Below are positions 16,297 through 25,327 of a stretch of 64,000 bases of DNA, piece after piece; within the stretch, counting starts at the first letter, position 1, and every line of letters begins with the position of its first letter. The stretch covers positions 62,001 through 126,000 of the forward strand of contig NZ_NNBK01000007.1 of the NCBI RefSeq assembly GCF_002803075.1, given 5' to 3'. The DNA is from Streptomyces sp. CB01373. Lineage in GTDB: Bacteria > Actinomycetota > Actinomycetes > Streptomycetales > Streptomycetaceae. A program made the position numbers and the translations under genes. The notes under the pieces are model-generated. The model was not told where the DNA came from. It ran no database searches and saw only the letters and a program-made list of their open reading frames with translations.

Positions 16297-16716
16297 CTAC
16301 GCCTCCCTCCTCACCGCGGTGAGGACGAGCCAGCCCGCGGCGGCGCCGACCACGTACCAGAGCAGGTCGGGCGGGTTGAAGGTGGAGCCGAGTACGAGGC
16401 GGGCGACGGTACTGCGCCGGGAGAGCTCGGCCAGCACCTCACTGAGCTGCAGGAACTCGATCCCCCAACTGATGGCCAACGCGCTTGCGGCGGCCGTCAG
16501 GGGCGTCACCCGGGGCGCCACCAGAACGACGAGGGTCAGAAGCAGCACGGTGTACAGCGCGTCTCCACCGTACTTGCCGACGCTCCCCGCCGTGACGGCC
16601 CTGAGTCCCAGCCCCGCGGCGACGGTCAGCACCGCGGCCGAGGCCGCCGCCAGGCGGATCCGTACCGGGGCGGCGGCGCCTGCGGCGCGGTCCTGGGTTC
16701 TTGGGAGGGAGGGCAC
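16297..16716 (-). CDS. DUF2809-like membrane protein
   Basis: About 139 residues form three to four membrane segments with the spaced motif GKYGGDALYTVLLL, WGIEFLQL and NPPDLLWYVVGAAAGW that I associate with DUF2809. The frame is open up to 16908, but that longer version would run over the GH76 promoter and make the protein unusually long, so I place the start at the GTG 16716 without a strong ribosome site. Function unknown; it lies convergent to nothing and divergent from the mannanase gene. Confidence 0.6.
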   Translation of the reverse strand: MPSLPRTQDRAAGAAAPVRIRLAAASAAVLTVAAGLGLRAVTAGSVGKYGGDALYTVLLLTLVVLVAPRVTPLTAAASALAISWGIEFLQLSEVLAELSRRSTVARLVLGSTFNPPDLLWYVVGAAAGWLVLTAVRREA

Positions 16717-16885
16717 AGGGTCATACTGCCGGATGTCCCATGCACGACGCAGCGACTCCCTCTCGGCCACTGCCGGCGGTGCGGTCTCCTCGCGCGCTCG
16801 CAGCCACGTCGGTAGGAGTACGGCGCCCGTCGCGGTCGGCAGCGCACCCGCCACGTGAGCCGTCCTCCCGTACGTGACAAACCCA

Positions 16886-16928
16886 TTGACGCTCCCATTT
16901 CCCTTCACTACCTTCCGAGAGCGCTCTC
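16886..16928 (+). promoter_or_regulatory. Promoter with LacI-type operator for the GH76 gene
   Basis: TTGACG (16886-16891), a 17-base spacer and TACCTT (16909-16914) are followed at once by the perfect 12-base palindrome GAGAGCGCTCTC (16917-16928), which would cover the start point. Palindromes with a central GCGC are typical LacI-family sites. No LacI gene lies in the window, so the regulator would act in trans. Confidence 0.65.
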
Positions 16929-17038
16929 ACTATTCATCCACGGCATGCCCCGGGCCACTCCGTCACCTGTGCTGCTGCGAAGCGACGTCGGCAGGTCCAC
17001 GGCGAGGGCAGGGGGCGTCGCGTTGACGGGGAGGCCCC

Positions 17039-18529
17039 ATGACTCCAGTACGAAGGTCCCGTAGGGCAACGAGGCTTGTCACCGTCGGGCAGTCGGCCGC
17101 CGCGTTCGCCCTCGCGCTTCTCGCAGGCCTCGCCCCGCAGTCGGCGTCCGCCGCCGGCACCGCCGTCAACGCGACCGTCTGCAACAGATACTGCGACGCC
17201 CGTGACCCCGCACTCTCCCCCGGCGACCGCGTCCCGGTCACGGCGGCCGTCTACGGGCGGTCCATCGCCCTCCACTTCGACGACGCCGACGCGATGGGCT
17301 GGGCGTCCATCGGCAACGGCAACCCGGGCGACGAGGTCTGGCTCGACCGCTCCTTCGACGGCGGCCGCACTTGGAGTTCGGGCAGCAAGCTCGGTGACAC
17401 CACCGTTCCTTCCGGGCAACGGGGTTGGCGCACGCTCATGTACAACATCGACGACTGGAACAATCGCGGCGTCGGCGCGCTGCGCGCCTGCGGCAAGGCC
17501 GGCGACCGCGCCGAGATCGCCTGCACCCCGTGGGCGCGCGTCACGTGGAACGCCGGCGACCGGCGAACCGCTGCGGCCACCGGCCTGATGACCTTCTACA
17601 ACAACTCGACCGGCCTGTTCGACACCACCGGCTGGTGGAACTCCGCGAACGCGCTGACTGCCGTCATCGACAACATCCGCGTGTCAGGGATGGGCAGTTA
17701 CTCGTACGCGATCTCCCGCACGTACGACCTGAATGTGAACACACGAAACGGGCAGTTCCGCAACGAGTACATCGACGACACCGGCTGGTGGGGGCTCGCG
17801 TGGATCGCCGCGTACGACCTGACCGGTGACAGCCGCTACCTGAACACCGCCCGCGCCGACGCCGACCACATGGCCGCCTACTGGGACGGCACCTGCGGCG
17901 GCGGAGTGTGGTGGAGTACGGCGAGGACGTACAAGAACGCCATCGCCAACTCCCTCTACATCCAGCTCAGCGCCGCCCTGCACAACCGCATCCCGGGTGA
18001 CACCACGTATCTCGACCGGGCCCGCGCCGGCTGGTCCTGGTTCCAGGGCACCGGCATGGTCAACGGCTCGAACCTGGTCAACGACGGCATAGACCTGTCC
18101 ACCTGCCGCAACAACGGCCAGGCCGTGTGGTCGTACAACCAGGGCGTGCTGCTCGGTGCGCTCACCGAGCTGAACCGGGCGACGGGCGACGGGACGCTGC
18201 TCACCCGCGCTCGGCAGATCGCCGACGCCTCGACCACGGCCTCCTCCCTGCACACCGCCGACGGCATCCTGCGAGACCCGTGCGAGAGCGGGGACTGCGG
18301 CGGCGACGGGCCGTCCTTCAAGGGTGCCCATGTGCGCGGCCTGGGCAAGCTCAACGCGGCGCTGCCGGACCATCCGTACACCGTCTATCTGCAACGCCAG
18401 GCGGACCGGGCCCGCACGAGCGACCGGAACGCCCTCGACCAGTACGGACTGCGCTGGTCGGGACCGGTCGACAAACTGGACGCGGCACGCCAGCAGAGCG
18501 CCCTCGACCTGCTCAACGCGGCACCGTGA
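17039..18529 (+). CDS. Secreted glycoside hydrolase family 76 (alpha-1,6-mannanase-like)
   Basis: The 496-residue protein has a signal peptide (RRSRRATRL, hydrophobic core, SASA cleavage near residue 38). An N-terminal beta domain of about 110 residues precedes the (alpha/alpha)6 barrel of GH76, with the catalytic Asp pair in [10 protein letters not shown] (Asp246-Asp247) and the [17 protein letters not shown] and NQGVLLGAL segments. GH76 enzymes cleave alpha-1,6-mannan backbones, as in fungal cell wall mannan. The upstream promoter carries a LacI-type operator. A GH43 gene, now broken, began at an overlapping GTGA, suggesting a former two-enzyme operon. Confidence 0.9.
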   Translation: MTPVRRSRRATRLVTVGQSAAAFALALLAGLAPQSASAAGTAVNATVCNRYCDARDPALSPGDRVPVTAAVYGRSIALHFDDADAMGWASIGNGNPGDEVWLDRSFDGGRTWSSGSKLGDTTVPSGQRGWRTLMYNIDDWNNRGVGALRACGKAGDRAEIACTPWARVTWNAGDRRTAAATGLMTFYNNSTGLFDTTGWWNSANALTAVIDNIRVSGMGSYSYAISRTYDLNVNTRNGQFRNEYIDDTGWWGLAWIAAYDLTGDSRYLNTARADADHMAAYWDGTCGGGVWWSTARTYKNAIANSLYIQLSAALHNRIPGDTTYLDRARAGWSWFQGTGMVNGSNLVNDGIDLSTCRNNGQAVWSYNQGVLLGALTELNRATGDGTLLTRARQIADASTTASSLHTADGILRDPCESGDCGGDGPSFKGAHVRGLGKLNAALPDHPYTVYLQRQADRARTSDRNALDQYGLRWSGPVDKLDAARQQSALDLLNAAP

Positions 18530-19297
18530 AGCGCCTCCTGTTCGCGGTCCTGGTGGCCGCGATCTCACTGACCTCCATCGGGCCGGCCCAGGCGAGCCAG
18601 ACACCGCTGCGTGCGGCGGACCCGAGTGTGATCCATGTCGGAAGCACCTATATCTCCGTGCAGTCGACCGGCGCAGGCATCGCCGTCCGGCAGGCCACGT
18701 CGACGGACGCGCTCGCATGGGCGCCCGGCAGGTCTGGTCGGACACCCGTGGCCGCGGTGAGGTCTGGGCTCCCGAACTGGTCGCAGACGGTGGCCGCTTC
18801 TACATCTACTTCACGGCCGGTCGGAGCGAACCACCGGGTGTTCGTCATCAGCTCCGCCTCTCCGGACAGCGGGTACACAGCCGAGACGCAGCTTGCCCTG
18901 CCGGACGACAGGTGGGCGATCGACGGGACCATGTTCACCTTCTCGGGGCAGCGCTGGTTCGTCTGGTCGGGATGGGCGGGCGACACCAATGTCGAGCAGA
19001 ACCTCTACATCGCCCGGATGAGCAACCCGACCACGCCGACCGGTGCGAGGTACATCGTCTCGCAGCCGCGGGAGAGTTGGGAGCGGGTGGTCGGCAACCC
19101 CTTCATCAACGAGGGTCCGGAAGCCATCAAGGACCCCAACGGCCAGTTGCACATCGTGTACTCCGCCAACGGCAGTTGGAGAGACCAGTACTGCCTGGCC
19201 GACCTGAGGCTGCGGTCCGGCGGTGACCCCACGTACGTGTGGGACTGGTAACAGTCGAACGGCTGCCTGTTCGGCTCCAACGCCGGCTCGATGATGC
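18526..19297 (+). pseudogene. Broken secreted GH43-like glycosidase
   Basis: The gene starts at a GTG overlapping the GH76 stop and encodes a good signal peptide (RLLFAVLVAAISLTS, cleavage after QA). The family sequence is then split between frames: it leaves the starting frame near 18730, continues as RQVWSDTRGRGEVWAPELV and GGRFYIYFTAGRS in another frame, and returns near 18828 as NHRVFVISSASPDSGYTAE. After VWDW the expected Tyr codon is TAA at 19249-19251, and homology (SNGCLFGSNA) runs on past it to about 19290, where it joins an AraC fragment. Two frameshifts, a nonsense change and a 3' deletion make it non-functional. An arabinanase-like role is inferred from family resemblance only. 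Confidence 0.75.
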
Positions 19298-19849
19298 GTG
19301 TTTGGGACCAACGTCATCGACCGCCACCGCCACGACGACCACCAGCTGATCTACGTCAGCTCCGGCGTGCCGGCGATCCGTACCGAGCACGGCTCCTGGA
19401 TCGCACCGAACGACCGGGCCCTGTGGATCCCCGCACACACCTGGCACGAGCACCGCTTCTACGGCCACAGCCGCTTCCACACCGTCGGCTTCTCCGCCCA
19501 GGACACGAAACCCCTGCCCGACACCCGGACACCGGCCGTCATCGCCGTCGACGTACTCGTACGCGAACTCCTCATCGCCCTCACGAGCCCCGAACTCACC
19601 CGCGCCGAGACCCGCCACATCGAAGCGGTCCTGCGCGACCGACTCCGCCGCGTCGCAGAGCAGCCGATGCACCCGCCTCTTCGACGCCATGGTGCTGCTC
19701 GCCGAGGGCGCCACCGTCACCGACACCGCCCACGCCTGCGGATGGGCCTCGACCAGCGCCTTCGTCGGCATCTTCACCCAGGCCATGGGCACCGCCCCGG
19801 GCACCTACCGCGCCGGCGTGCTCAACCAGCGGGAAGTCGGGCATGCGTG
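19298..19849 (+). pseudogene. Broken AraC-family regulator fused to the GH43 remnant
   Basis: The sequence opens in the middle of an AraC sensor (cupin) domain, GTNVIDRHRHDDHQLIYVSSG and WIPAHTWHEHRFYGHS, then after about residue 125 loses the linker and first half of the DNA-binding domain. It resumes in another frame with LFDAMVLLAEGATVTDTAH and CGWASTSAFVGIFTQAMG, the second helix-turn-helix, to a stop at 19849. The N-terminus, part of the DNA-binding domain and the reading frame are all missing, so it cannot be functional. Deletion appears to have fused it to the GH43 gene. Confidence 0.75.
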
Positions 19850-20009
19850 AGGGAGGGCGGGTGTCGTGTCCCAGTTGGCGGCGGTGCCTCAAGTCGGATG
19901 GTGAGCAGGCCAGTTGACAGGGCGGTCGCACCGCCCCCGGGAGCAGCGTCCCGCCGAGCTTGGCGGTGCCTCCCGCCCGTCATACCTTCGCCGCCGATCG
20001 GGCTGCGCC

Positions 20010-20038
20010 TTGACTGGTACAGACCAATACGGTTGAGT
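20010..20038 (+). promoter_or_regulatory. Chitinase promoter with DasR-responsive element (dre)
   Basis: ACTGGTACAGACCAAT at 20013-20028 matches 13 of 16 positions of the dre consensus bound by DasR, the GlcNAc-responsive GntR regulator. It overlaps TTGACT (20010-20015). A -10 of TTGAGT with 17-base spacing (20033-20038) is weak. The chitinase start lies about 125 bases downstream. The rest of the 19850-20161 gap shows nothing else. Confidence 0.75.
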
Positions 20039-20161
20039 GTGCCTCACACCCCCCACCACGGTCGGCCCCGCGCCCCCATCCGGTTCCGACGGCACGCGCA
20101 CAAGGCTCGCTCCGTCCTGCCCGCGCCGGGTACGACCGTTCTCCGTCAAGGAGTTGATTCC

Positions 20162-21064
20162 GTGTCGAGGCGTCGTATCTCCGCGGTCGTGACCGCGCTC
20201 GCCCTCTCCGCCGCCGTACCGGTGCTGGTGCCGACCAGCAGCGCGTCCGCCGCCACCTGTTCGAGCTACCCGAGCTGGGTGGCCGGCAAGGCGTACGTCA
20301 CCGGTGACATCGTCCGCTACACGGACGGCAAGGCGTACATCGCTGAACACGACAACCCGGGCTACGACCCGGTCATCAGCACCTGGTACTGGACGCCGTA
20401 CAACTGCGACAGCGGCAGCGGCAGCGGCAGCGGCACTCCCGTCGGCAACTTCGTTGTCTCCGAAGCCCAGTTCAACCAGATGTTCCCGAACCGCAACGGC
20501 TTCTACACCTACAGTGGCCTGACCGCCGCACTCAACGCCTACCCCGGCTTCGCCAACACCGGCGGCGACGAGACCAAGAAGCAGGAGGCAGCCGCTTTCC
20601 TCGCCAACGTCAGCCACGAGACGGGCGGACTGGTTCACGTCGTCGAGCAGAACACCGCCAACTATCCGCACTACTGCGACTGGAGCCAGCCGTACGGCTG
20701 CCCGGCCGGCCAGTCGGCCTACTACGGGCGCGGCCCCATCCAGCTCAGCTGGAACTTCAACTACAAGGCCGCGGGTGATGCGCTCGGCATCGACCTGCTC
20801 AACAACCCGTCGCTGGTGCAGACCGACGCCTCCGTGGCGTGGAAGACGGGCCTCTGGTACTGGAACACCCAGTCCGGCCCCGGCAGCATGACCCCGCACA
20901 ACGCCATGGTCAACGGCGCGGGCTTCGGCCAGACGATCCGTTCCATCAACGGTTCCCTCGAGTGCGACGGCAGGAATCCCGCCCAGGTGCAGAGCCGTGT
21001 GACCACGTACCAGCAGTTCACGCAGATTCTGGGCGTGTCGGCGGGCGCCAACCTGTACTGCTGA
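20162..21064 (+). CDS. Secreted family 19 chitinase with chitin-binding domain
   Basis: The 300-residue protein has a signal peptide (SRRRISAVVTALALS, cleavage after SASA near 30), a CBM5/12 chitin-binding domain at 33-82 (YPSWVAGKAYVTGDIVRY, TWYWTPYNC), a Gly-Ser linker, and a GH19 catalytic domain with Glu153 in SHETGG, a second Glu at 162 and the YYGRGPIQLSWNFNY loop. It hydrolyses chitin outside the cell and often inhibits fungal growth. GTG follows AAGGAG by eight bases. The dre site upstream ties expression to GlcNAc through DasR, as for other Streptomyces chitinases. Confidence 0.95.
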   Translation: MSRRRISAVVTALALSAAVPVLVPTSSASAATCSSYPSWVAGKAYVTGDIVRYTDGKAYIAEHDNPGYDPVISTWYWTPYNCDSGSGSGSGTPVGNFVVSEAQFNQMFPNRNGFYTYSGLTAALNAYPGFANTGGDETKKQEAAAFLANVSHETGGLVHVVEQNTANYPHYCDWSQPYGCPAGQSAYYGRGPIQLSWNFNYKAAGDALGIDLLNNPSLVQTDASVAWKTGLWYWNTQSGPGSMTPHNAMVNGAGFGQTIRSINGSLECDGRNPAQVQSRVTTYQQFTQILGVSAGANLYC

Positions 21065-21152
21065 CCCGGTCCTTGGGTGTGCGCGAGTCGTTCCCAGGAC
21101 CTCGGAACGGGGGCACCGCGCACGGGCACCTGGACAACCGGTTGACGCGGTC

Positions 21153-21187
21153 GTGGGCCGCATCGGCTTCCGCGTGATGCGGCCCAC
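21153..21187 (+). terminator. Strong hairpin after the chitinase gene
   Basis: GTGGGCCGCAT and ATGCGGCCCAC are perfect 11-base arms around a 13-base loop, 88 bases after the chitinase stop. There is no T-run, as is common in Streptomyces. The rest of 21065-21372 shows no gene. Confidence 0.7.
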
Positions 21188-21372
21188 GGACGGCGCCTTC
21201 CCCGCCGCGGCACGACGAGCGACCTGACCGGTCGATCGCCGTGCCGCGCTGGGCCGGACGGCTGCGACATGTCGGGGGGCCGCGTTTCTCCGGCTCCACC
21301 TGTGACACCCCTGTGACCGGAACTGTGAGCTCCATCGCACACGCGTGGTTCGTGCCTTGATGAGATGGCCGC

Positions 21373-22338
21373 ATGCCCAAACCCGTTTCCCTGCACCCGG
21401 CTTTCACCACGACCGCCCCTTTCCTGTCGGCTCTCGCTGCGGCAGCTCTGCTACTCACGGCCTGCGGCACGGAGCATGCGGGTGCCGGGAACACCGGTGC
21501 CGACGCGGCCGCGCCTCAAGGCGGCAGCATGCGGATCGACGATCCGGGCAAGGACGGCGTACGGATCACGTCGCTCACCCTCCCGTCAGCCACTCCCTCG
21601 CCCACTGGCAGCTACTCCGTCTCCGCCGACGGGCTCACCACGGGCTCGGACTCGGGCATCTCCGCCGCCTATGAGGTCACCAATGAGAGCGCCGAGCCCC
21701 TGACCTACACGGTCATCTTCACCTTCGAGAGCAGTGGCGGCGGGGCAGTGACCAACCGGACCGAGACCGTACGCGACGTCGGCCCCGGAAAGACCGTGCG
21801 CGGCACGCTCCGAGCCGGGGAACTGCCGCCCACCGCGCCGCGGGTGACGCGCGCCCAGGTACTCGAAGTGACCAAGGTTCCTGCGGGCGAGGCACCGGCC
21901 GATCCGGGCACGTGCCCCGACTCCGGGATCCGGGTCAGCGCGGACGAGGGCGACGCGGCCATGGGGCTGCGCGTCGTGGGCCTTCACCTCGACAACTGCG
22001 GAACGCGCCCCTACTCCGTCGAGGGCTATCCCCTGCTGGAACTGCTGGACGACGACCGCAAGCCCGTCGACGGCGTCGAGATCCTCGACGGCAGTGGCGA
22101 GATCACCACCGGCGCCGGGCCCGACGAACAGCCCCGGCCTGTCACCCTCGAGCCCGGCGAGTCGGCCACAGCCGGCCTGGTCTGGCGCAACACCACCGAG
22201 TTCGGTACGCCGGTCAACGTGCCCTATGTGCGGGTCCGGGCGAAGGATGGTGCCGCGCCGGTGACGGTGACCCCACACCTCGACCTCGGGACCACCGGAA
22301 AGCTCGGTGTCAGACCGTGGGAGAAGGCGGCACGCTGA
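21373..22338 (+). CDS. Lipoprotein with DUF4232 domain
   Basis: The 321-residue protein has a lipoprotein signal ending in LTAC (Cys31). A first beta domain (about 60-175) precedes a C-terminal DUF4232 domain, recognisable from CPDSGIRVSADEGDAAMGLR, LHLDNCGTRPYSVEGYPLLEL and LEPGESATAGLVW. DUF4232 proteins are extracytoplasmic, of unknown function. The start has no strong ribosome site. It stands between two glycan hydrolases but has its own transcription signals downstream of a terminator. Confidence 0.8.
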   Translation: MPKPVSLHPAFTTTAPFLSALAAAALLLTACGTEHAGAGNTGADAAAPQGGSMRIDDPGKDGVRITSLTLPSATPSPTGSYSVSADGLTTGSDSGISAAYEVTNESAEPLTYTVIFTFESSGGGAVTNRTETVRDVGPGKTVRGTLRAGELPPTAPRVTRAQVLEVTKVPAGEAPADPGTCPDSGIRVSADEGDAAMGLRVVGLHLDNCGTRPYSVEGYPLLELLDDDRKPVDGVEILDGSGEITTGAGPDEQPRPVTLEPGESATAGLVWRNTTEFGTPVNVPYVRVRAKDGAAPVTVTPHLDLGTTGKLGVRPWEKAAR

Positions 22339-22514
22339 TCCTCCAAAGAGACTCCAGCATTCCCCATTCGTCAGGGGCCTGCTGAGCCCGGACAGCCGCC
22401 AGAACAGCCGGTAGTCGGCCGAGTGTGCCGGTCACCCCGGACCGCGTGGGCTTCAAGCGCGGGGCCCTGACGGGGGCGCGGGCATCACTGCCCGGAGACA
22501 ACGGTTCCGCAACC

Positions 22515-22543
22515 TTGACTGACTTGGTCCAGTCCAATAGCGT
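22515..22543 (+). promoter_or_regulatory. GH64 promoter with dre-like spacer
   Basis: TTGACT (22515-22520), exactly 17 bases, then TAGCGT (22538-22543). The spacer contains ACTTGGTCCAGTCCAAT, an imperfect version of the DasR dre palindrome (about 11 of 15). This suggests the glucanase is co-regulated with the chitinase. Confidence 0.65.
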
Positions 22544-22628
22544 CACCCCCGCACAGAACCCCACACGAAACAACACCCCCCATCCCGTCACATTGTTGAC
22601 GGACCATCACCCCTCCGGGAGGGCCCCT

Positions 22629-24293
22629 GTGGTTTCCCGACGTTCCTTCCTGGCCGCGGCCGGCGCCGTCACCGGTGCGGCTGCGCTCAGCCCGTTCTCA
22701 CCGTTCTCGCCGATGACTTCCACCGCGGCGGCAGCGGGAGTCTCGCTCCCCGTGAAACTGGCGAACAACTCCGGCCACGACACCGTCTACGCCTACATAT
22801 CCGGCACCGACAGCAGCGGCTGGCCGGTCTTCGTCTCAGCGAACGGCGTCCTGAACCGGCTGCCCAACCCGTCGTCCCCGGTGACCCCCGTCGCCGACTA
22901 CTCCATTGCGCTGGGCGCCTCCGGTTCGGCCGCCAAGACCGTCACCCTGACCGACTACATCATCGGCGGCCGTGTCTGGTTCTCGGTCGGGCAGAAACTC
23001 CAGTTCTTCGTCAACCCGGGCGCCGTGCCCGGCGTGGTCCAGCCCGCCCTGGTCAGCTCCGACCCCAACTGGGCCACCAACTGGACGTTCTGCGAGTTCA
23101 CCTTCAACAGCGCCAATCTCTACGCCAACATCTCCTACGTCGACATGGTCGCGCTGCCGGTCTCGATGGCCAGCACCGGCAGCGGGGGCACCCAGTCGGT
23201 CAGCCCGCTGCCCTCCGGCGCCCTCGCCTCCATCGCCTCCGGCCTGAAGACCCAGCACGCCTCCGACGGAGCTCCCTGGGACAGGCTGGTGGTCACCGAC
23301 TCCTCCGGTGCGGTGCTGCGCGTCATGTCGCCCTCGCACTCGCCGGTGGACTTCGGCAACTACTGGGACGACTACCTGAACCGGGTCTGGAGCCACTACG
23401 CCTCCACCCCGCTGACCATCAACGGCCAGGGCGGCATCGGTTCCTACACCGGCACCGTCTCGGGCAACGCCATCGTCTTCTCCGGTCTCAACACCAACGG
23501 CGTGCCGTTCACCAAGCCGAGCGCCGTCGACATCTTCGGCTGCGCGTCCGGTCCCCTCTACAACTCCGGGTCGGACGCGCGCGGGGCGATCGCCGCCCGG
23601 CTCGCCGCCGCGCTCAACCGCAGCTCGCTCCTGGTCCCGGGCGGGAACAACCAGCCCGACGGCGTGACACCTTCGCAGTACTACCAGGACTCGATCACCA
23701 ACCACTACGCGCGGCTCGTCCACAAGTACGCCGGCATCGGCTACGCCTTCCCCTACGACGACGTCGGCCCCACCGGCTCGGCTCCCGTCGACGGGCACAT
23801 CCAGGACGGGGCGCCCACCTCGTGGACCATCACCCTGGGCGCCGGCGGCTCCGGTGGAGGATCCGGCGGCGGCTCGGGCAGCGTCAGCGCCTACAGCACC
23901 ATCCAGGCCGAGTCCTACTCGGCGCAGAGCGGGACCATGACCGAGAGCTGCTCCGACATCGGCGGCGGCAGCGACGTGGGCTACATCTCGAACGGCGACT
24001 GGCTGAAGTACTCCTCCGTCGACTTCGGTGCGGCCTCCCCGAACCAGTTCAAGGCCCGGCTGGCGTCGGGCGCGGACACAGGTGTCAGCGGTGCCATCCA
24101 GGTGCGGCTCGACAGCATCAGCGGCACGAAGATCGCCGAGATCGACTTCGCCAACAACGGCGGCTGGCAGAACTGGCAGACCGTTCCCGCGAACATCGTC
24201 GCCTCCGCCACCGGAGTCCACGACGTCTACCTGGTCTTCTCGGGCAGCAGTTCGGACTTCGTCAACATCAACTGGTTCACCTTCACCAGCTGA
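22629..24293 (+). CDS. Tat-exported GH64 beta-1,3-glucanase with CBM6
   Basis: The 554-residue protein begins VVSRRSFLAAAG, a twin-arginine signal, followed by a hydrophobic stretch and an ATAAAA-like cleavage site. Residues about 45-410 form the GH64 (thaumatin-like laminaripentaose-producing) domain, with LANNSGHDTVYAYISG, WTFCEFTFN, DFGNYWDDYLNRVWSHY and YAFPYDDVGP. A Gly-Ser linker leads to a CBM6 beta-sandwich (about 425-554: IQAESYSAQSGT, GYISNGDWLKY, WQNWQTV). It degrades beta-1,3-glucan of fungal walls. The frame is open upstream to 22425, but GTG at 22629 follows GGGAGGG by six bases and gives the complete signal. Confidence 0.93.
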   Translation: MVSRRSFLAAAGAVTGAAALSPFSPFSPMTSTAAAAGVSLPVKLANNSGHDTVYAYISGTDSSGWPVFVSANGVLNRLPNPSSPVTPVADYSIALGASGSAAKTVTLTDYIIGGRVWFSVGQKLQFFVNPGAVPGVVQPALVSSDPNWATNWTFCEFTFNSANLYANISYVDMVALPVSMASTGSGGTQSVSPLPSGALASIASGLKTQHASDGAPWDRLVVTDSSGAVLRVMSPSHSPVDFGNYWDDYLNRVWSHYASTPLTINGQGGIGSYTGTVSGNAIVFSGLNTNGVPFTKPSAVDIFGCASGPLYNSGSDARGAIAARLAAALNRSSLLVPGGNNQPDGVTPSQYYQDSITNHYARLVHKYAGIGYAFPYDDVGPTGSAPVDGHIQDGAPTSWTITLGAGGSGGGSGGGSGSVSAYSTIQAESYSAQSGTMTESCSDIGGGSDVGYISNGDWLKYSSVDFGAASPNQFKARLASGADTGVSGAIQVRLDSISGTKIAEIDFANNGGWQNWQTVPANIVASATGVHDVYLVFSGSSSDFVNINWFTFTS

Positions 24294-24356
24294 CCTCCGG
24301 CTCCGAGACGGCAGGCGCCGCGGGTACGGTCAGCCGTCGACCCGGCCACATGCCGT

Positions 24357-25259
24357 TCAGCTGCGCCGTGTAAGGGTGCTGAGGGTGTTGGCGGCCACGA
24401 TGGCACCGATGCTCGTCCATTCCGTCCAGCCCAGGTTCTGGCCCAGCCCGATCCAGCCGACGAGGGCGGCCAGGAGGGGGTTGACGCTCATGAAGAGCCC
24501 GAACGCCTGGGCGGGTACGCGGCGCAGGGTGAACAGGTCGGCGAGGTAGGGCACCGCCGAGGACAGCACGCCGGCCGCGACGGCACAGCCGACAGCCGTG
24601 GCGGTCGGCGGACGGTGCAGGACGAGGACGATGCCGACGGGCAGGAACATCAGCGCGGAGATCCCGGTCGCCGTGGCGGAGCCCTGCGCGCCCGGGATGC
24701 GCCGGCCGACGGTGCGGTTGAGGAGGATGTACGACGCCCAGCAGCACGCGGCCAGCAGCCCCAGGCCCATTCCCACGTAGTCGGCCGAAGGCTGGGGGCG
24801 CATCAAGGCGACGACGCCCGCCGCGGCGATCACCGCACACGCGGCGTCGACGCGTCGGCGTGCGGCGGCCAAGGCGATGGTGAGCGGACCGACGAACTCC
24901 AGCGTGACCGCCAGGCCGAGGCCGATGCGGTCGATGGCCGTGTAGAGGGACAGGTTCATGGTCCCGAACACCACGGCCAGCCCCAGCACCGGCCACCACT
25001 GCGCCCGGGTGAAATCCTGCGGGCGTGGTCGGCCTACGGCGAAGAGGACGATCGCGGCGACGTACTGACGGACCGCGACGACGCCGACCGGGCCGATCAC
25101 GGGGAAGGCATGGGAGCCGATCGCGGCACCGATCTGGTTCGACAGGCCGCTGCCGGCCATCGTGACCACCCCGGCCAGCCGATCGCCGGACGGGGCAGGG
25201 GCCGAGGGGCCGGTCGAGGAAGCGGATGGCAGGGACGCCGCGACGGGTGCGTTACGCAT
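24357..25259 (-). CDS. EamA/RhtA-type metabolite exporter
   Basis: The 300-residue protein has ten predicted membrane segments in two EamA repeats (about 35-150 and 160-295), with the DMT-superfamily motifs GTMNLSLYTAIDRIGLGLAV, TLEFVGPL and VPAQAFGLFMSVNPLLAALVG. RhtA-like members export threonine, homoserine or purine nucleosides; the cargo here is not known. I chose the ATG at 25259 rather than the upstream extension. It is divergent from the LysR gene at 25328 and is probably its target. Confidence 0.9.
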   Translation of the reverse strand: MRNAPVAASLPSASSTGPSAPAPSGDRLAGVVTMAGSGLSNQIGAAIGSHAFPVIGPVGVVAVRQYVAAIVLFAVGRPRPQDFTRAQWWPVLGLAVVFGTMNLSLYTAIDRIGLGLAVTLEFVGPLTIALAAARRRVDAACAVIAAAGVVALMRPQPSADYVGMGLGLLAACCWASYILLNRTVGRRIPGAQGSATATGISALMFLPVGIVLVLHRPPTATAVGCAVAAGVLSSAVPYLADLFTLRRVPAQAFGLFMSVNPLLAALVGWIGLGQNLGWTEWTSIGAIVAANTLSTLTRRS

Positions 25260-25327
25260 GACCTGATGGTGCGGCTCGGCGGTGCATGCGCAAAATGCGT
25301 CCGCAGCGGGATCCATACAGTTGAGTC

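Noticed and set aside
16297..16908. A 203-residue version of the DUF2809-like protein starting at 16908.
   Set aside because: The extra N-terminus would overlap the GH76 promoter and operator and is not family-like.
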